From Pandoraea sp. PE-S2T-3 (GTDB taxonomy: Bacteria > Pseudomonadota > Gammaproteobacteria > Burkholderiales > Burkholderiaceae), in the NCBI RefSeq assembly GCF_002179965.1, contig NZ_NGUQ01000035.1, positions 186,001-250,000 of the forward strand: a stretch of DNA of 64,000 bases, in the 5' to 3' direction. A program made the translations under genes and the position numbers. Each line of letters begins with the position of its first letter. Position 1 is the stretch's first letter. Positions 1 to 8,156 of the stretch are shown one piece after another. Below the pieces are notes generated by a model. The model worked only from the letters and a program-made list of their open reading frames with translations. It had not been told where the DNA came from and made no database searches.

Positions 1-285
1 ATCCAGACGCGCACGCAAAGCCTCCATGCCCGGGTCGCCAAACGCACCGACGATCACCCCATCCGCTTGCGACGCCAGCGCCACGATCTGCGGGTCGTTC
101 ACTGCCTCGGCGGCCACGGCCAGATCCTGCTCGTTGACGATCATCGAGGCACCGCGCGACACCGTCGCCCCGATCACGGTCGGTGGCGACGCCATCACAC
201 TGGCGAAATACGATCGGGCGATGTCGACCATCATTTGCGTCGTCGCCGTCGACGTATTCGGGTTGAGGAGCAGTATTTGAGTCAT
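1..285 (-). CDS. Asp/Glu/hydantoin racemase family protein (partial)
   Basis: The frame opens with an ATG at 285 and stays open to the window edge, so only the first 95 residues are visible. It begins MTQILLLNPNTSTATTQMM; a beta-strand followed by NPNTS is the usual opening of this superfamily, whose members racemise amino acids or hydantoins with two cysteines. The visible block DGVIVGAFGDPGMEAL (about residues 75-90) is the region where hydantoin racemases often carry the first catalytic Cys; here that place seems to be Ala, so activity as a two-cysteine racemase is not certain. It lies 64 bases downstream of the MFS gene on the same strand and probably shares its transcript, which suggests that the permease imports its substrate. 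The second half cannot be judged. Confidence 0.8.
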   Translation of the reverse strand, partial: MTQILLLNPNTSTATTQMMVDIARSYFASVMASPPTVIGATVSRGASMIVNEQDLAVAAEAVNDPQIVALASQADGVIVGAFGDPGMEALRARLD

Positions 286-300
286 GAAAATCTCGGCGAG

Positions 301-350
301 TTAGAACGAGTCAGAACGAGTCAAAACAAATCAAAGCGCGTCAGGAAAAT
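301..350. repeat. five decamer repeats, most starting TCA
   Basis: Between the MFS stop and the racemase start the sequence falls into 10-base units: TTAGAACGAG, TCAGAACGAG, TCAAAACAAA, TCAAAGCGCG, TCAGGAAAAT. The first two differ by one base and the others keep the phase and the leading TCA. The last unit touches the MFS stop codon. Function unknown. Confidence 0.5.
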
Positions 351-1810
351 CAGGATGCAGGCGACGCCTCGGCAGCAGCACGCGCGGTTGCAGGCGTCGA
401 ATCGTTCGGCGCATCACCCGGCGCATCGGGACCATCAATCGGCTTACCGAACGTCTCCGGCGCGAACGTCAACGCAAGGGCGAACACCGCGTACATCGCG
501 GCCATCATTCCGAACATGCCGCCGATGCCGTATTGGTCGAACACGCGCCCGGCAACCAGCGGCATTGCCGCGCCTGCCAGCGTGCCTAACGCGAGGATGA
601 ACGCCGTGCCGAACGCGCGCACTCGCGTCGGGTAGAGCTCGGGGGCGTATATCCAGATGGACGTATTGAGCAGCAGCACACAGAACTGGAAGGCCGCGCC
701 AAACACGAGAATCAGCGGCTGCGATTTCGACAGAAAGCCGAAACACAAACCGATGACGCACGCCGCGATGGCACCGGTCGTCAGGACACGTTTGCGTGGG
801 AAGCGGAAGCCGAAATACGACGCCGTGATCGCACCGAGCAAGCTGCCCGACTGCATCACGATGGTGAACAGAAAGCTCTTGTTGAGCGTGTAGCCCTGCG
901 CCATGAGAATCGTCGGCATCAGCGTGAGCACCGAGATCTGCGCACCGTACGTCATGCAAACGGCGATTCCCACAGCGACAGTGCGCCGCGCCAGCGGTCC
1001 GACAAAAACTTCACGCAAGCGCACTTTCTCGGCGCGGTGCTCACCATCCGGCGCTTCGCTCAGATAGCGCTTTTCCCCACCGGCAGACTTGCCGAGCTTG
1101 CCGGACGCGAGAATGTTGAGCACACGATTGGCTTCCTCCACCCGGCCTTTGGAGAACAAGAAGCGCGGCGTCTCCGGAATAAACCGGCGATACAGCAGCA
1201 CGAAGAACGCCGGCAGCACCAGACAGCCGAACAGCCAGCGCCAGCTATCCGGCCCCGGGAAGAACGCAAAGACCGCGAGACCAAACGCCGGTGCCAGCAT
1301 ATTGCCCAGCCCGCCACCCGCGACGTTGATCGCGCCCACGGCCACGCCACGGAAGCGCGACGAACAGAATTCCGCGAGCATCGTGACAGCAATCGAGATC
1401 TCGCCGCCCAGACCGAAGCCGACGATGAAGCGCCCTGCGGCGAGCATGCTGTAGTTCGTCGCCAAGGCGCAGATCAATGCACCCAGCGTGAAGAGCATCA
1501 GGTTGATGCTCAGCATGGTGCGGCGTCCGTAGCGGTCGGCGATGTAGCCGGACCCCAATCGCCCGATCGCGGCGGCCCCGAACGTCAGCGTATTGAGAAA
1601 GCCGATCTGCGCACCGGAAAGGCCCCAGTACTCGCGCAGCAACGGCCCCACGAGACCGACGGCGTTCTGCTCGAAAACGTCGAACAACACCCCGAACAGA
1701 ATCAGTGCGAGGATTTTCTTGTGTGACGGCGTCACGCCAATGTCGTCGAGCGCCCGTTCGAGCTGCTGCAACCTTGGTTCCGACGAGGATACGACCACTT
1801 CTGCGCCCAT
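350..1810 (-). CDS. MFS permease, metabolite:H+ symporter type
   Basis: A 486-residue, 12-helix major facilitator permease of the inner membrane. The loop 2-3 signature GSGYIADRYGRRTM lies at about residues 87-100, RFIVGFGLGGE marks helix 4, and PETPRFLFSKGR sits in the long central loop, as in the sugar-porter/aromatic-acid-symporter branches. The C-terminal tail is Ala/Pro/Asp-rich and probably disordered. It lies between an RpiR regulator gene upstream and a racemase gene downstream, all on the minus strand, so an amino acid, peptide or sugar acid is a reasonable substrate, but the sequence does not fix it. A TGAAAA-TTAT-TTTTCA repeat about 100 bases upstream is a candidate operator. Confidence 0.88.
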   Translation of the reverse strand: MGAEVVVSSSEPRLQQLERALDDIGVTPSHKKILALILFGVLFDVFEQNAVGLVGPLLREYWGLSGAQIGFLNTLTFGAAAIGRLGSGYIADRYGRRTMLSINLMLFTLGALICALATNYSMLAAGRFIVGFGLGGEISIAVTMLAEFCSSRFRGVAVGAINVAGGGLGNMLAPAFGLAVFAFFPGPDSWRWLFGCLVLPAFFVLLYRRFIPETPRFLFSKGRVEEANRVLNILASGKLGKSAGGEKRYLSEAPDGEHRAEKVRLREVFVGPLARRTVAVGIAVCMTYGAQISVLTLMPTILMAQGYTLNKSFLFTIVMQSGSLLGAITASYFGFRFPRKRVLTTGAIAACVIGLCFGFLSKSQPLILVFGAAFQFCVLLLNTSIWIYAPELYPTRVRAFGTAFILALGTLAGAAMPLVAGRVFDQYGIGGMFGMMAAMYAVFALALTFAPETFGKPIDGPDAPGDAPNDSTPATARAAAEASPAS

Positions 1811-1907
1811 CGTAAAACTCCCTGCGCCTCAATTGGCGCCTTGCGACCGATTGCCTCGCCCTCTGATGAACCTTGTTCGGTTAATATTTTTTCAGATTAT
1901 TTGTTTT

Positions 1908-1923
1908 TGAAAATTATTTTTCA
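1908..1923. promoter_or_regulatory. candidate RpiR-type operator
   Basis: TGAAAA (1908-1913), a TTAT spacer and TTTTCA (1918-1923) form a perfect inverted repeat in an AT-rich stretch about 100 bases upstream of the MFS start at 1810. The neighbouring regulator gene is of the RpiR family, whose sites are often short A/T-centred palindromes. Assignment is by proximity only. Confidence 0.4.
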
Positions 1924-2055
1924 TATCAGGGTTTCACCGGACGTGCGAAGCCCTTGGCGAGAGACGCCAATCGCAGAGATCAATCAGGGAAAAATTAGGA
2001 AAAGCTTGATGCCCGGGGCGCTACGGCGCGCCGCGTCCCCGTGCAGAAGGCGGAC

Positions 2056-2919
2056 TTAGATTTCGTCCAGCGCGTCGTGGAAAGCTTCCACCAGACCGAG
2101 ATGGCGACGCCCCGGATTGCCCGCCAGCGTCATCACTTGCGTCACGATCAGATGGCACAGACCGATCACCGCCGTGTGATTGTCGAGCACGCCCGGCCCT
2201 TGCACATCGCATTGCAACGACCACTTCGCGGGCGTCTTTGCCGCTACGTTACGCTCGGCTCGCTCGGTGATGTAGACGAGATTCGGGCACGCCTTGGCGA
2301 GTTGCGCAACGATGGCCGGCATCTGGCGGATACGGCGGCGCAGCGCGAAAACGATCACAACATCATCCGCGTCGATGCCCGCGAGGTGCTCGCCCAACGT
2401 CTCCCCTGCGCCCGGAATCACTTGCGCGCTCGGCACGATTTGCAGCAGTTGCCAGCGGAAATACATCGCGAGCGGATGGCTCGACCGGAAGCCCACGACC
2501 CAGACCTTGCGGGCCGCGAGAATGGCCGCAGCGATCTGCGCGATTTCGTTGGATGAGAGGCGTCGATACGTCGCGTCGATGTTGGCAAGACTCTGCTGAC
2601 GTTGCGCCCCGACGAGATCGTCGGCGACGGCTTCCGTCGCGGGTGTCGTCGCGGCCATCGCCAGCGGCGAGCCCGCGCGTTGCTCCGAGCGGACATGCTT
2701 GCGCGCATCGTCGAACGACGCGTAGCCCAGACGTCGTACAAAACGCGTAACGGTAGCGTTGGACACCTGCGCCAACGTTGCAAGCTCCGACGCCGTGTAC
2801 CCCGCCAGATCCCCCGGCAAATCCAGTGCGAACTCCGCCAGACGCCGCTCCGATGGCGAGAGTTGATCCAACTGTTCTCGAATCCTGCCGACGAAGGACT
2901 TCTTCACGTGAGGTGCCAT
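2056..2919 (-). CDS. MurR/RpiR family transcriptional regulator
   Basis: A 287-residue regulator with the two RpiR domains: an N-terminal HTH_6 domain (about residues 5-80, including LATLAQVSNATVTRFVRRLG) and a SIS sugar-isomerase-fold domain (about 115-260, with KVWVVGFRSSHPLAMYF and VIVFALRRR). SIS domains in this family bind phosphosugars or related acids and switch DNA binding. It is divergent from the IclR regulator gene and heads the minus-strand MFS-racemase genes, with a 245-base gap before the MFS gene that holds an inverted repeat. It probably controls these genes and perhaps itself. The ligand is unknown. Confidence 0.9.
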   Translation of the reverse strand: MAPHVKKSFVGRIREQLDQLSPSERRLAEFALDLPGDLAGYTASELATLAQVSNATVTRFVRRLGYASFDDARKHVRSEQRAGSPLAMAATTPATEAVADDLVGAQRQQSLANIDATYRRLSSNEIAQIAAAILAARKVWVVGFRSSHPLAMYFRWQLLQIVPSAQVIPGAGETLGEHLAGIDADDVVIVFALRRRIRQMPAIVAQLAKACPNLVYITERAERNVAAKTPAKWSLQCDVQGPGVLDNHTAVIGLCHLIVTQVMTLAGNPGRRHLGLVEAFHDALDEI

Positions 2920-3057
2920 AAGCGAGCGTGGTTGGGGCGGGCAGTTTAGGGTCGGCTATTGTCGCGCGAATCAGCGCGAATTCGCCATTCGAGGGTAAAC
3001 AACTAGATCGATTTCATTTTGACGCTCAATTTTGCGGCATAGACTGGATCTCATTAG

Positions 3058-3084
3058 ATGGAACTCGGTTCCATTTTATGGAAC
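3058..3084. promoter_or_regulatory. IclR-type operator plus extra half-site
   Basis: ATGGAAC (3058-3064), TCG, GTTCCAT (3068-3074) is a perfect 7-base-arm palindrome; its core TGGAA-N5-TTCCA has the spacing of the classical IclR operator. A third half-site ATGGAAC follows at 3078-3084. It lies just before the IclR-family gene, where binding would block transcription or translation of that gene. Confidence 0.6.
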
Positions 3085-3095
3085 CTACAACGCAC

Positions 3096-3872
3096 ATGAG
3101 CATCTTGGAAACCGCAACGGCGGTGCTGCGCCTGATGGCAGCGCGACAAGCCGAAGTGACGATGACCGATCTGGTCGAGCGACTCGACATGCCCAAGAGC
3201 ACTGCCTCGCGCGTGCTCAAGCAGATGGCCGAAGAGGGGCTGCTGGTCCGCAACCCGACGACGCTGGCCTATCGCCCGTCGTTGTTGCTGCTCGAACTCT
3301 CGCATCTGGTGCGCGCGTCGACGCCGCTGATCGAGATGTGCGCACAAGCGCTCGACGAACTGGGTCAGGAATACGGCCACACGGGCTACGTCTCGGTGCT
3401 CGACGGTGACGATGTCGTCGTGCTGCGCGTGCGTCCCGGCTCGCAGGCCCTGCGCGCCATGACCAATCCGGGGCATCGTTTGGCATCATGGGCGACATCC
3501 ACTGGCCGTTCGCTTCTCGCGCGCGAGACCGATGACCAGATCCGCAGCCGCTTCCCCGACGGCTTACCGACCTTGCGCGAAAACGGGCAACCCATTGGCG
3601 GCCCCGCGACCCTCGACGCCCTGCTCACAAAACTTCAGACCGTTCGCGATCTTCGCTATGCGGTGGCAGAGAACGAAGCCCTTTCCGGTGTCTGTTCAGT
3701 GGGATGTGCGGTTGCCGATCCCAACAGCGGGGAGTGCTTGTCGTTCTGTATGACGTTTCCCGCCGCGATGCTCCCCGCGGCGGAAATTCAGGCGATTGCG
3801 CAGCGCGTGGCCTCCCACGCAGAGCTGATCGGTCGCTCCGTTGGCGATCCGTTCTGGACTTCGCCCCGTTAG
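3096..3872 (+). CDS. IclR family transcriptional regulator
   Basis: A 258-residue protein from the ATG at 3096; an ATG at 3078 is also possible but overlaps the operator half-site. The N-terminal winged helix (about residues 1-65) contains TMTDLVERLDMPKSTASRVL, and the C-terminal effector domain (about 75-250) contains YGHTGYVSVLDGDDVVVLRV and the late ENEALSGVCSVGCAV segment typical of IclR proteins. Its stop lies 34 bases before the OPT transporter gene, so it is the first gene of the IclR-OPT-DUF1177-AroM operon. The TGGAA-N5-TTCCA palindrome at its start implies autoregulation of the whole operon. The effector is probably the transported substrate or a product of it (inference). Confidence 0.9.
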   Translation: MSILETATAVLRLMAARQAEVTMTDLVERLDMPKSTASRVLKQMAEEGLLVRNPTTLAYRPSLLLLELSHLVRASTPLIEMCAQALDELGQEYGHTGYVSVLDGDDVVVLRVRPGSQALRAMTNPGHRLASWATSTGRSLLARETDDQIRSRFPDGLPTLRENGQPIGGPATLDALLTKLQTVRDLRYAVAENEALSGVCSVGCAVADPNSGECLSFCMTFPAAMLPAAEIQAIAQRVASHAELIGRSVGDPFWTSPR

Positions 3873-3906
3873 TTCGCTCACTCGTACGACCTGTCGATCT
3901 CTCATC

Positions 3907-5553
3907 ATGAATACGTCGTCCTCTGCCCTTCCGACGCCTCCCGATGCCACGAGCACCGAGGCGCCGCCACCGCAACATCCGTCGACTTTCTCACCGGCCA
4001 ATCTGCTGCTGTTAAGCGCCCTGAGCGTGTTCGGCGCGATCATCGGCATCGAGCTGCTTGTGAAGCTGGGCGTCACGCCCAACACCGCCATCATCGGCGC
4101 CTTGGTCGCGATGATCTGTGCGCGCGTGCCATTGCGAGCCTTTGCGCAATATCGTTCGATTCACGTGCAGAACCTCGCGCAAAGCGCCATCTCGGCTGCC
4201 ACGTTCGGGGCCGCCAACAGCCTGTTGCTGCCGATCGGCATTCCGTTCCTGATGGGCCGTGCCGACTTGGTGATGCCGATGTTCATCGGTGTCTCGCTGG
4301 CCATGCTGCTCGATGGCTACATGCTCTATCGCATGTTCGACACCAAGATTTTCCCCGCGACTGGCACGTGGCCGCAGGGTGTGGCTGCGGCTGAAGCCAT
4401 CAAGGCCGGAGACGTTGGCGGGCATCAGGCACGCGTGCTCGGTGCCGGTCTTGGCATCGGCATGCTCGGCTCGTGGTTCGGCATTCCGATGTCGGCATTC
4501 GGCACCGCGTTCATCGGCAATATCTGGGCGCTGACCATGCTCGGTTTCGGCTTTCTGCTGCGCGGCTATTCGATGCCGCTGTTCGGTTTCGCCGTCGAGA
4601 AGGCCTACATTCCGCACGGCATGATGATTGGCGCCGGTATCGTCGCCCTGCTCCAGATCGTGCGAATGGTTTGGCGCGACCGGCCGGTGCGCAGCGCCGC
4701 CGATGTTGCGGCAGAAGTGCCCGTGCCCACGGCGGCCGGCACACCGAGTATCCGCCGGTCATTGCGTTTCGGTGGTGTGGCCTACATCGGCTTGGCAACG
4801 CTCGTGGCATTCGGTGCGGGCCTCTATGCCGACATGTCGCCGGGCATGCTGGTCCTGTTCATCGTGTATGCCGCGTTTGCCGCATTCGTGCATGAATTGA
4901 TCGTCGGGATTGCCGCGATGCACTCGGGCTGGTTCCCGGCCTTTGCCGTCGCGCTCATCACGCTCTTGATCGGCATGTTGATCGGATTCCCTCCCGCGGC
5001 GCTCGTGGTGCTGTGCGGCTTTTCAGCCGCCACCGGCCCCGCCTTCGCCGACATGGGCTACGACTTGCGTGCGGGGTTCATCCTGCGCGGTCACGGCAGC
5101 AACCCGGCCTTTGAACTCGCCGGGCGCCGGCAGCAACTCATGGCCGCGATGCTCGCCTTCGTCATCGCGATTCCGGTGGTGTATTTCGCGCATTCGAGCT
5201 TCTTCGCCAATGGGCAGGTGCCGCCCGTGGCAGCGGTCTACGTTTCCACGATCAAAGCCGGCGTTGCACCGGGAGTGCTGCATTCCCTGATGCTCTGGGC
5301 CATTGCAGGCGCTGCCTTGCAGTTCATCGGCGGCCCGAAGCGCCAACTCGGCGTGCTGTTCTCCACGGGGCTGCTCATCGCCAACCCGGCCGCCGGGTGG
5401 GCCGTGCTCATCGGGATTGCCCTGCGCTTCGCGATCGAGCGCACCGCCGGCGAGCGCGTGCGCAACACCATGGAAGTCTTTGCCGCCGGCATCATCGCGG
5501 GCGACGCCATCTTCAGTTTCGGCAGTTCGTTGATCCGCTCGCGCACGCATTGA
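3907..5553 (+). CDS. OPT family oligopeptide-type transporter
   Basis: A 548-residue polytopic membrane protein beginning at the ATG at 3907; the open frame further upstream overlaps the regulator gene. After a Pro/Thr-rich cytoplasmic leader (residues 1-30) come many hydrophobic segments. The stretch FPATGTWPQGVAAAEAIKAG, with Trp-Pro before a helix, and the repeated GFP/GIP glycine-proline turns are typical of OPT proteins, which import small peptides or metal chelates with protons. The companions DUF1177 and AroM, with an M20 dipeptidase further downstream, make a peptide or modified amino acid the likely cargo. It is probably controlled by the IclR protein encoded just upstream. Confidence 0.87.
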   Translation: MNTSSSALPTPPDATSTEAPPPQHPSTFSPANLLLLSALSVFGAIIGIELLVKLGVTPNTAIIGALVAMICARVPLRAFAQYRSIHVQNLAQSAISAATFGAANSLLLPIGIPFLMGRADLVMPMFIGVSLAMLLDGYMLYRMFDTKIFPATGTWPQGVAAAEAIKAGDVGGHQARVLGAGLGIGMLGSWFGIPMSAFGTAFIGNIWALTMLGFGFLLRGYSMPLFGFAVEKAYIPHGMMIGAGIVALLQIVRMVWRDRPVRSAADVAAEVPVPTAAGTPSIRRSLRFGGVAYIGLATLVAFGAGLYADMSPGMLVLFIVYAAFAAFVHELIVGIAAMHSGWFPAFAVALITLLIGMLIGFPPAALVVLCGFSAATGPAFADMGYDLRAGFILRGHGSNPAFELAGRRQQLMAAMLAFVIAIPVVYFAHSSFFANGQVPPVAAVYVSTIKAGVAPGVLHSLMLWAIAGAALQFIGGPKRQLGVLFSTGLLIANPAAGWAVLIGIALRFAIERTAGERVRNTMEVFAAGIIAGDAIFSFGSSLIRSRTH

Positions 5554-5597
5554 AGCGTTACGAAACCTGCCATTTTTTTGGAACCTGAATCGTCATC

Positions 5598-6539
5598 ATG
5601 AGCTTTAGCCAAACTCTCCAAGTCTTCGAAGCCTTCGACAGCGCCCATGCCTCGGGCCAGACCGTGGTCGACCTGCTCGCCCCCTATGCCGCGCATGGTG
5701 TCACCGTCGAGGTCCTGAAAATCGAGGGCAAGAAAGGGGCCACCGATTTCGTCAAAATCTGCATTCCCGGCGACGTCGGCAAGCGGGCCGGTGGTGCGGC
5801 CCCGAGTCTGGGCATCGTCGGCCGTCTGGGGGGCATCGGTGCCCGCCCCTCACGGATAGGTCTGGTGTCGGACGCCGACGGCGCCATCGCGTCCGTTGCC
5901 GCTGCGCTGAAGCTCGCCCATATGCGAACACAGGGCGACGCCCTTGCCGGTGACGTATTCATCACGACGCATATCTGCCCCGATGCGCCGACGCGTCCGC
6001 ACGAGCCTGTCGACTTTATGGACTCGCCAATCGACACCGAAGATGTGAACGCCCACGAAGTGTGGGACGAGATGGACGCGGTGCTCTCCCTCGACACCAC
6101 CAAAGGCAACCGCATCATCAACCACAAGGGCTATGCGATCTCGCCGACCGTCAAGGAGGGCTACATCCTGCGCGTCTCGGAAGACCTGCTGCGGATCATG
6201 GAAATGACGAGCGGGCAGCCCGCCGTCACGTTCCCGGTGACCACGCAGGACATCACGCCTTACGGTAACGGCGTCTATCACCTGAACAGCATCATGCAGC
6301 CGTCGATCGCCACGCGGGCACCGGTGGTTGGCGTGGCGATCACCACGCAGAGCATCGTCCCCGGCTGCGGCACGGGGGCCAGCCACGAAGCCGATATCGC
6401 ACTCACGGTGAAGTTCGCCGTGGAAGTCGCCAAAGAGTTCGGCAGGGGAACTTGCCAGTTTTACGACACCGAGGACTACGCCCGCTTGCTCGCGCTGTAC
6501 GGCTCGCTCGCTCACCTCTCCAAACGCCAACCCCACTGA
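5598..6539 (+). CDS. DUF1177 family protein
   Basis: A 313-residue soluble protein with no signal peptide, matching the DUF1177 family across its length: GRLGGIGARPSRIGLVSDAD at about residues 75-95, then VFITTHICPDAPTRPHEPVDFMDSP and a C-terminal part with MQPSIATRAPVVGVAITTQS. Conserved His, Asp and Glu residues (THICPDAP; DTTKGNRIINHKG) could form a metal or catalytic site, but no reaction has been assigned to the family to my knowledge. It sits 44 bases after the OPT gene and 10 bases before the AroM-like gene. The shared operon suggests that it acts on the imported peptide-like compound, perhaps as a hydrolase (inference). Confidence 0.85.
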   Translation: MSFSQTLQVFEAFDSAHASGQTVVDLLAPYAAHGVTVEVLKIEGKKGATDFVKICIPGDVGKRAGGAAPSLGIVGRLGGIGARPSRIGLVSDADGAIASVAAALKLAHMRTQGDALAGDVFITTHICPDAPTRPHEPVDFMDSPIDTEDVNAHEVWDEMDAVLSLDTTKGNRIINHKGYAISPTVKEGYILRVSEDLLRIMEMTSGQPAVTFPVTTQDITPYGNGVYHLNSIMQPSIATRAPVVGVAITTQSIVPGCGTGASHEADIALTVKFAVEVAKEFGRGTCQFYDTEDYARLLALYGSLAHLSKRQPH

Positions 6540-6549
6540 GGCATTGCCC

Positions 6550-7239
6550 ATGCGCCAGCACAAACTGGGGACACTGACCATCGGCCAAGCACCGCGCGCC
6601 GACATCACGCCGATTCTCGACGCGCATCTGCCAACGCATGTGCCGGTGGTCCACATGGGCGTGCTCGACGGGCTGGACCGTGACGCCATCGACGCCGCTT
6701 TTGCACCGCAGGCGGGCAATGGTGTTCTGATTTCGCGCCTGCTTAGCGGCGATTCGGTGGAACTCGACAAGCCCGCGATTCAGCGCGCATTGCAGGCGAA
6801 ACTCGACGCGCTTGAGGCGCTGGGCTGCACGGTGATTTTGATCTTGTGCACGGGGGAATTCGAAGGTCTTGCTTGCCGTCACGCGTGGCTGGTCGAGCCG
6901 GACCGCATCGTTCCACCAGCCGCCGCAGCGCTCGCCGGTGAACGTCAGGTCGGCATCGTGGTGCCGCTTGCTGGCCAGATCGAGAGCGAGTTTCACAAGT
7001 GGGGGGCGCTGCAACGTCCGCCGATCTGCGCCGCCGCTTCGCCGTATGCGACGGGTGCCGAAGGCGATGAAGCGCTAATCAGTGCCGCACGCGCCCTGTG
7101 CGAACAAGGTGCCGAAATGCTCGTGCTCGACTGCATGGGTTTTGTCGAGCGCCATCGCGACATCGCGCAGACGGCATCGAACCTGCCCGTCGTGTTGTCG
7201 AACACGCTCGTTGCTAGTTTGACCGCGACGCTGGTGTAA
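6550..7239 (+). CDS. AroM family protein
   Basis: A 229-residue protein; I start at the ATG at 6550 rather than the TTG two codons earlier. The N-terminus LGTLTIGQAPRADITPIL is the AroM signature. The fold belongs with the Asp/Glu racemase-like superfamily, with candidate cysteines in VILILCTGEFEGL (about residue 100) and VLDCMGF (about 195), the spacing expected of two-cysteine racemases or isomerases. E. coli AroM is uncharacterised and lies near the aroL gene; here there is no shikimate gene nearby. It closes the IclR-OPT-DUF1177 operon, so processing of an amino-acid-like substrate is more likely than aromatic biosynthesis. Confidence 0.85.
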   Translation: MRQHKLGTLTIGQAPRADITPILDAHLPTHVPVVHMGVLDGLDRDAIDAAFAPQAGNGVLISRLLSGDSVELDKPAIQRALQAKLDALEALGCTVILILCTGEFEGLACRHAWLVEPDRIVPPAAAALAGERQVGIVVPLAGQIESEFHKWGALQRPPICAAASPYATGAEGDEALISAARALCEQGAEMLVLDCMGFVERHRDIAQTASNLPVVLSNTLVASLTATLV

Positions 7240-7314
7240 GGGATTACCGCCGCCCCCGGGGGTCACATTCGTCCGTTATCATCCGATCGAATTCACACCG
7301 CCAAGGGGGCGATC

Positions 7315-8091
7315 GTGCGTCTACCTCGCGTCATCCTTTTTGTCATCGCTCTCGCCCTGCCCGTCTTTGCGCAAGCCGCTGACGGCTTCGTGCACATCGA
7401 TGCCGGACGAGCCAACGCCTACGTCCCCGTGTATGCGATGGCAAACCCCAACGCCACTGCGACGCTTATCCTGCTGCCCGGTGGTGACTCGGGCACTGGC
7501 CGTGTCAGCAATGGTCAGCCCGGCAGCATGAACTTCCTTGTCCGTTCACGGCAATTGTTTGCGGACGAAGGTTTCAACGTGCTGGTGATGTTCCGGGCCA
7601 GTGACTTGCGCACGCTCGATTTCCCGGAGCGCATCAGCAGCGAGCACGTGAAAGAGATCAGCAACGTCGTTGACTATGCCACTCAGACCTTCGGTAAGCC
7701 GGTATGGCTCGTGGGAACCAGTCGCGGCACAGTCTCCGGCACCGCTGCCGCGATTGCCCTCGGGAAAGCGCATATCGCCGGATTGGTGTTGACCTCCAGC
7801 GTCACCAATCGCAAGGCCGGTGCGATCGGTGCACAAGACATCGAAAAGATCGATGTGCCGACGCTAGTGCTTCACCACAAGTTCGACGCCTGCCCGATCT
7901 GCGTGCCAAGTCAGGCAGAAGCCATCATCGGCGGGCTAAAGAACGCGCCCGCCAAGAAGTTCATCCTTGTCGATGGCGGCTCCTCACCCAAAGGCGATCC
8001 CTGCGAAGCCGAGCATTGGCATGGCTACCCCAACTTCGAGGCGCAGACCGTGCGCTTGATTGCCGACTGGATTCGGAACCCTGGCGACTGA
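7315..8091 (+). CDS. secreted alpha/beta hydrolase
   Basis: A 258-residue protein with a GTG start and a clear Sec signal peptide (LPRVILFVIALALPVFAQAA, cleavage after about residue 22). It has an alpha/beta hydrolase fold: LILLPGGDSGTG forms the oxyanion region, GTSRGT near residue 142 is the nucleophile elbow, LVLHHKFDACPICVP carries a candidate Asp with two Cys that may form a disulfide, and AEHWHGY near the C-terminus gives the His. The product probably works in the periplasm as an esterase or amidase. It stands alone between the AroM gene and a convergent permease gene; no substrate can be named. Confidence 0.8.
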   Translation: MRLPRVILFVIALALPVFAQAADGFVHIDAGRANAYVPVYAMANPNATATLILLPGGDSGTGRVSNGQPGSMNFLVRSRQLFADEGFNVLVMFRASDLRTLDFPERISSEHVKEISNVVDYATQTFGKPVWLVGTSRGTVSGTAAAIALGKAHIAGLVLTSSVTNRKAGAIGAQDIEKIDVPTLVLHHKFDACPICVPSQAEAIIGGLKNAPAKKFILVDGGSSPKGDPCEAEHWHGYPNFEAQTVRLIADWIRNPGD

Positions 8092-8156
8092 CGGGAAGTC
8101 AGGCGCCAGGCCCCGGCGCGCAGGCCCGACGACAACGCCTGTTGGCGCTGCGTGAC

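Noticed and set aside
7253-7262. CCCCCGGGGG palindrome after the AroM gene as terminator
   Set aside because: No loop and no U-run; likely GC noise.
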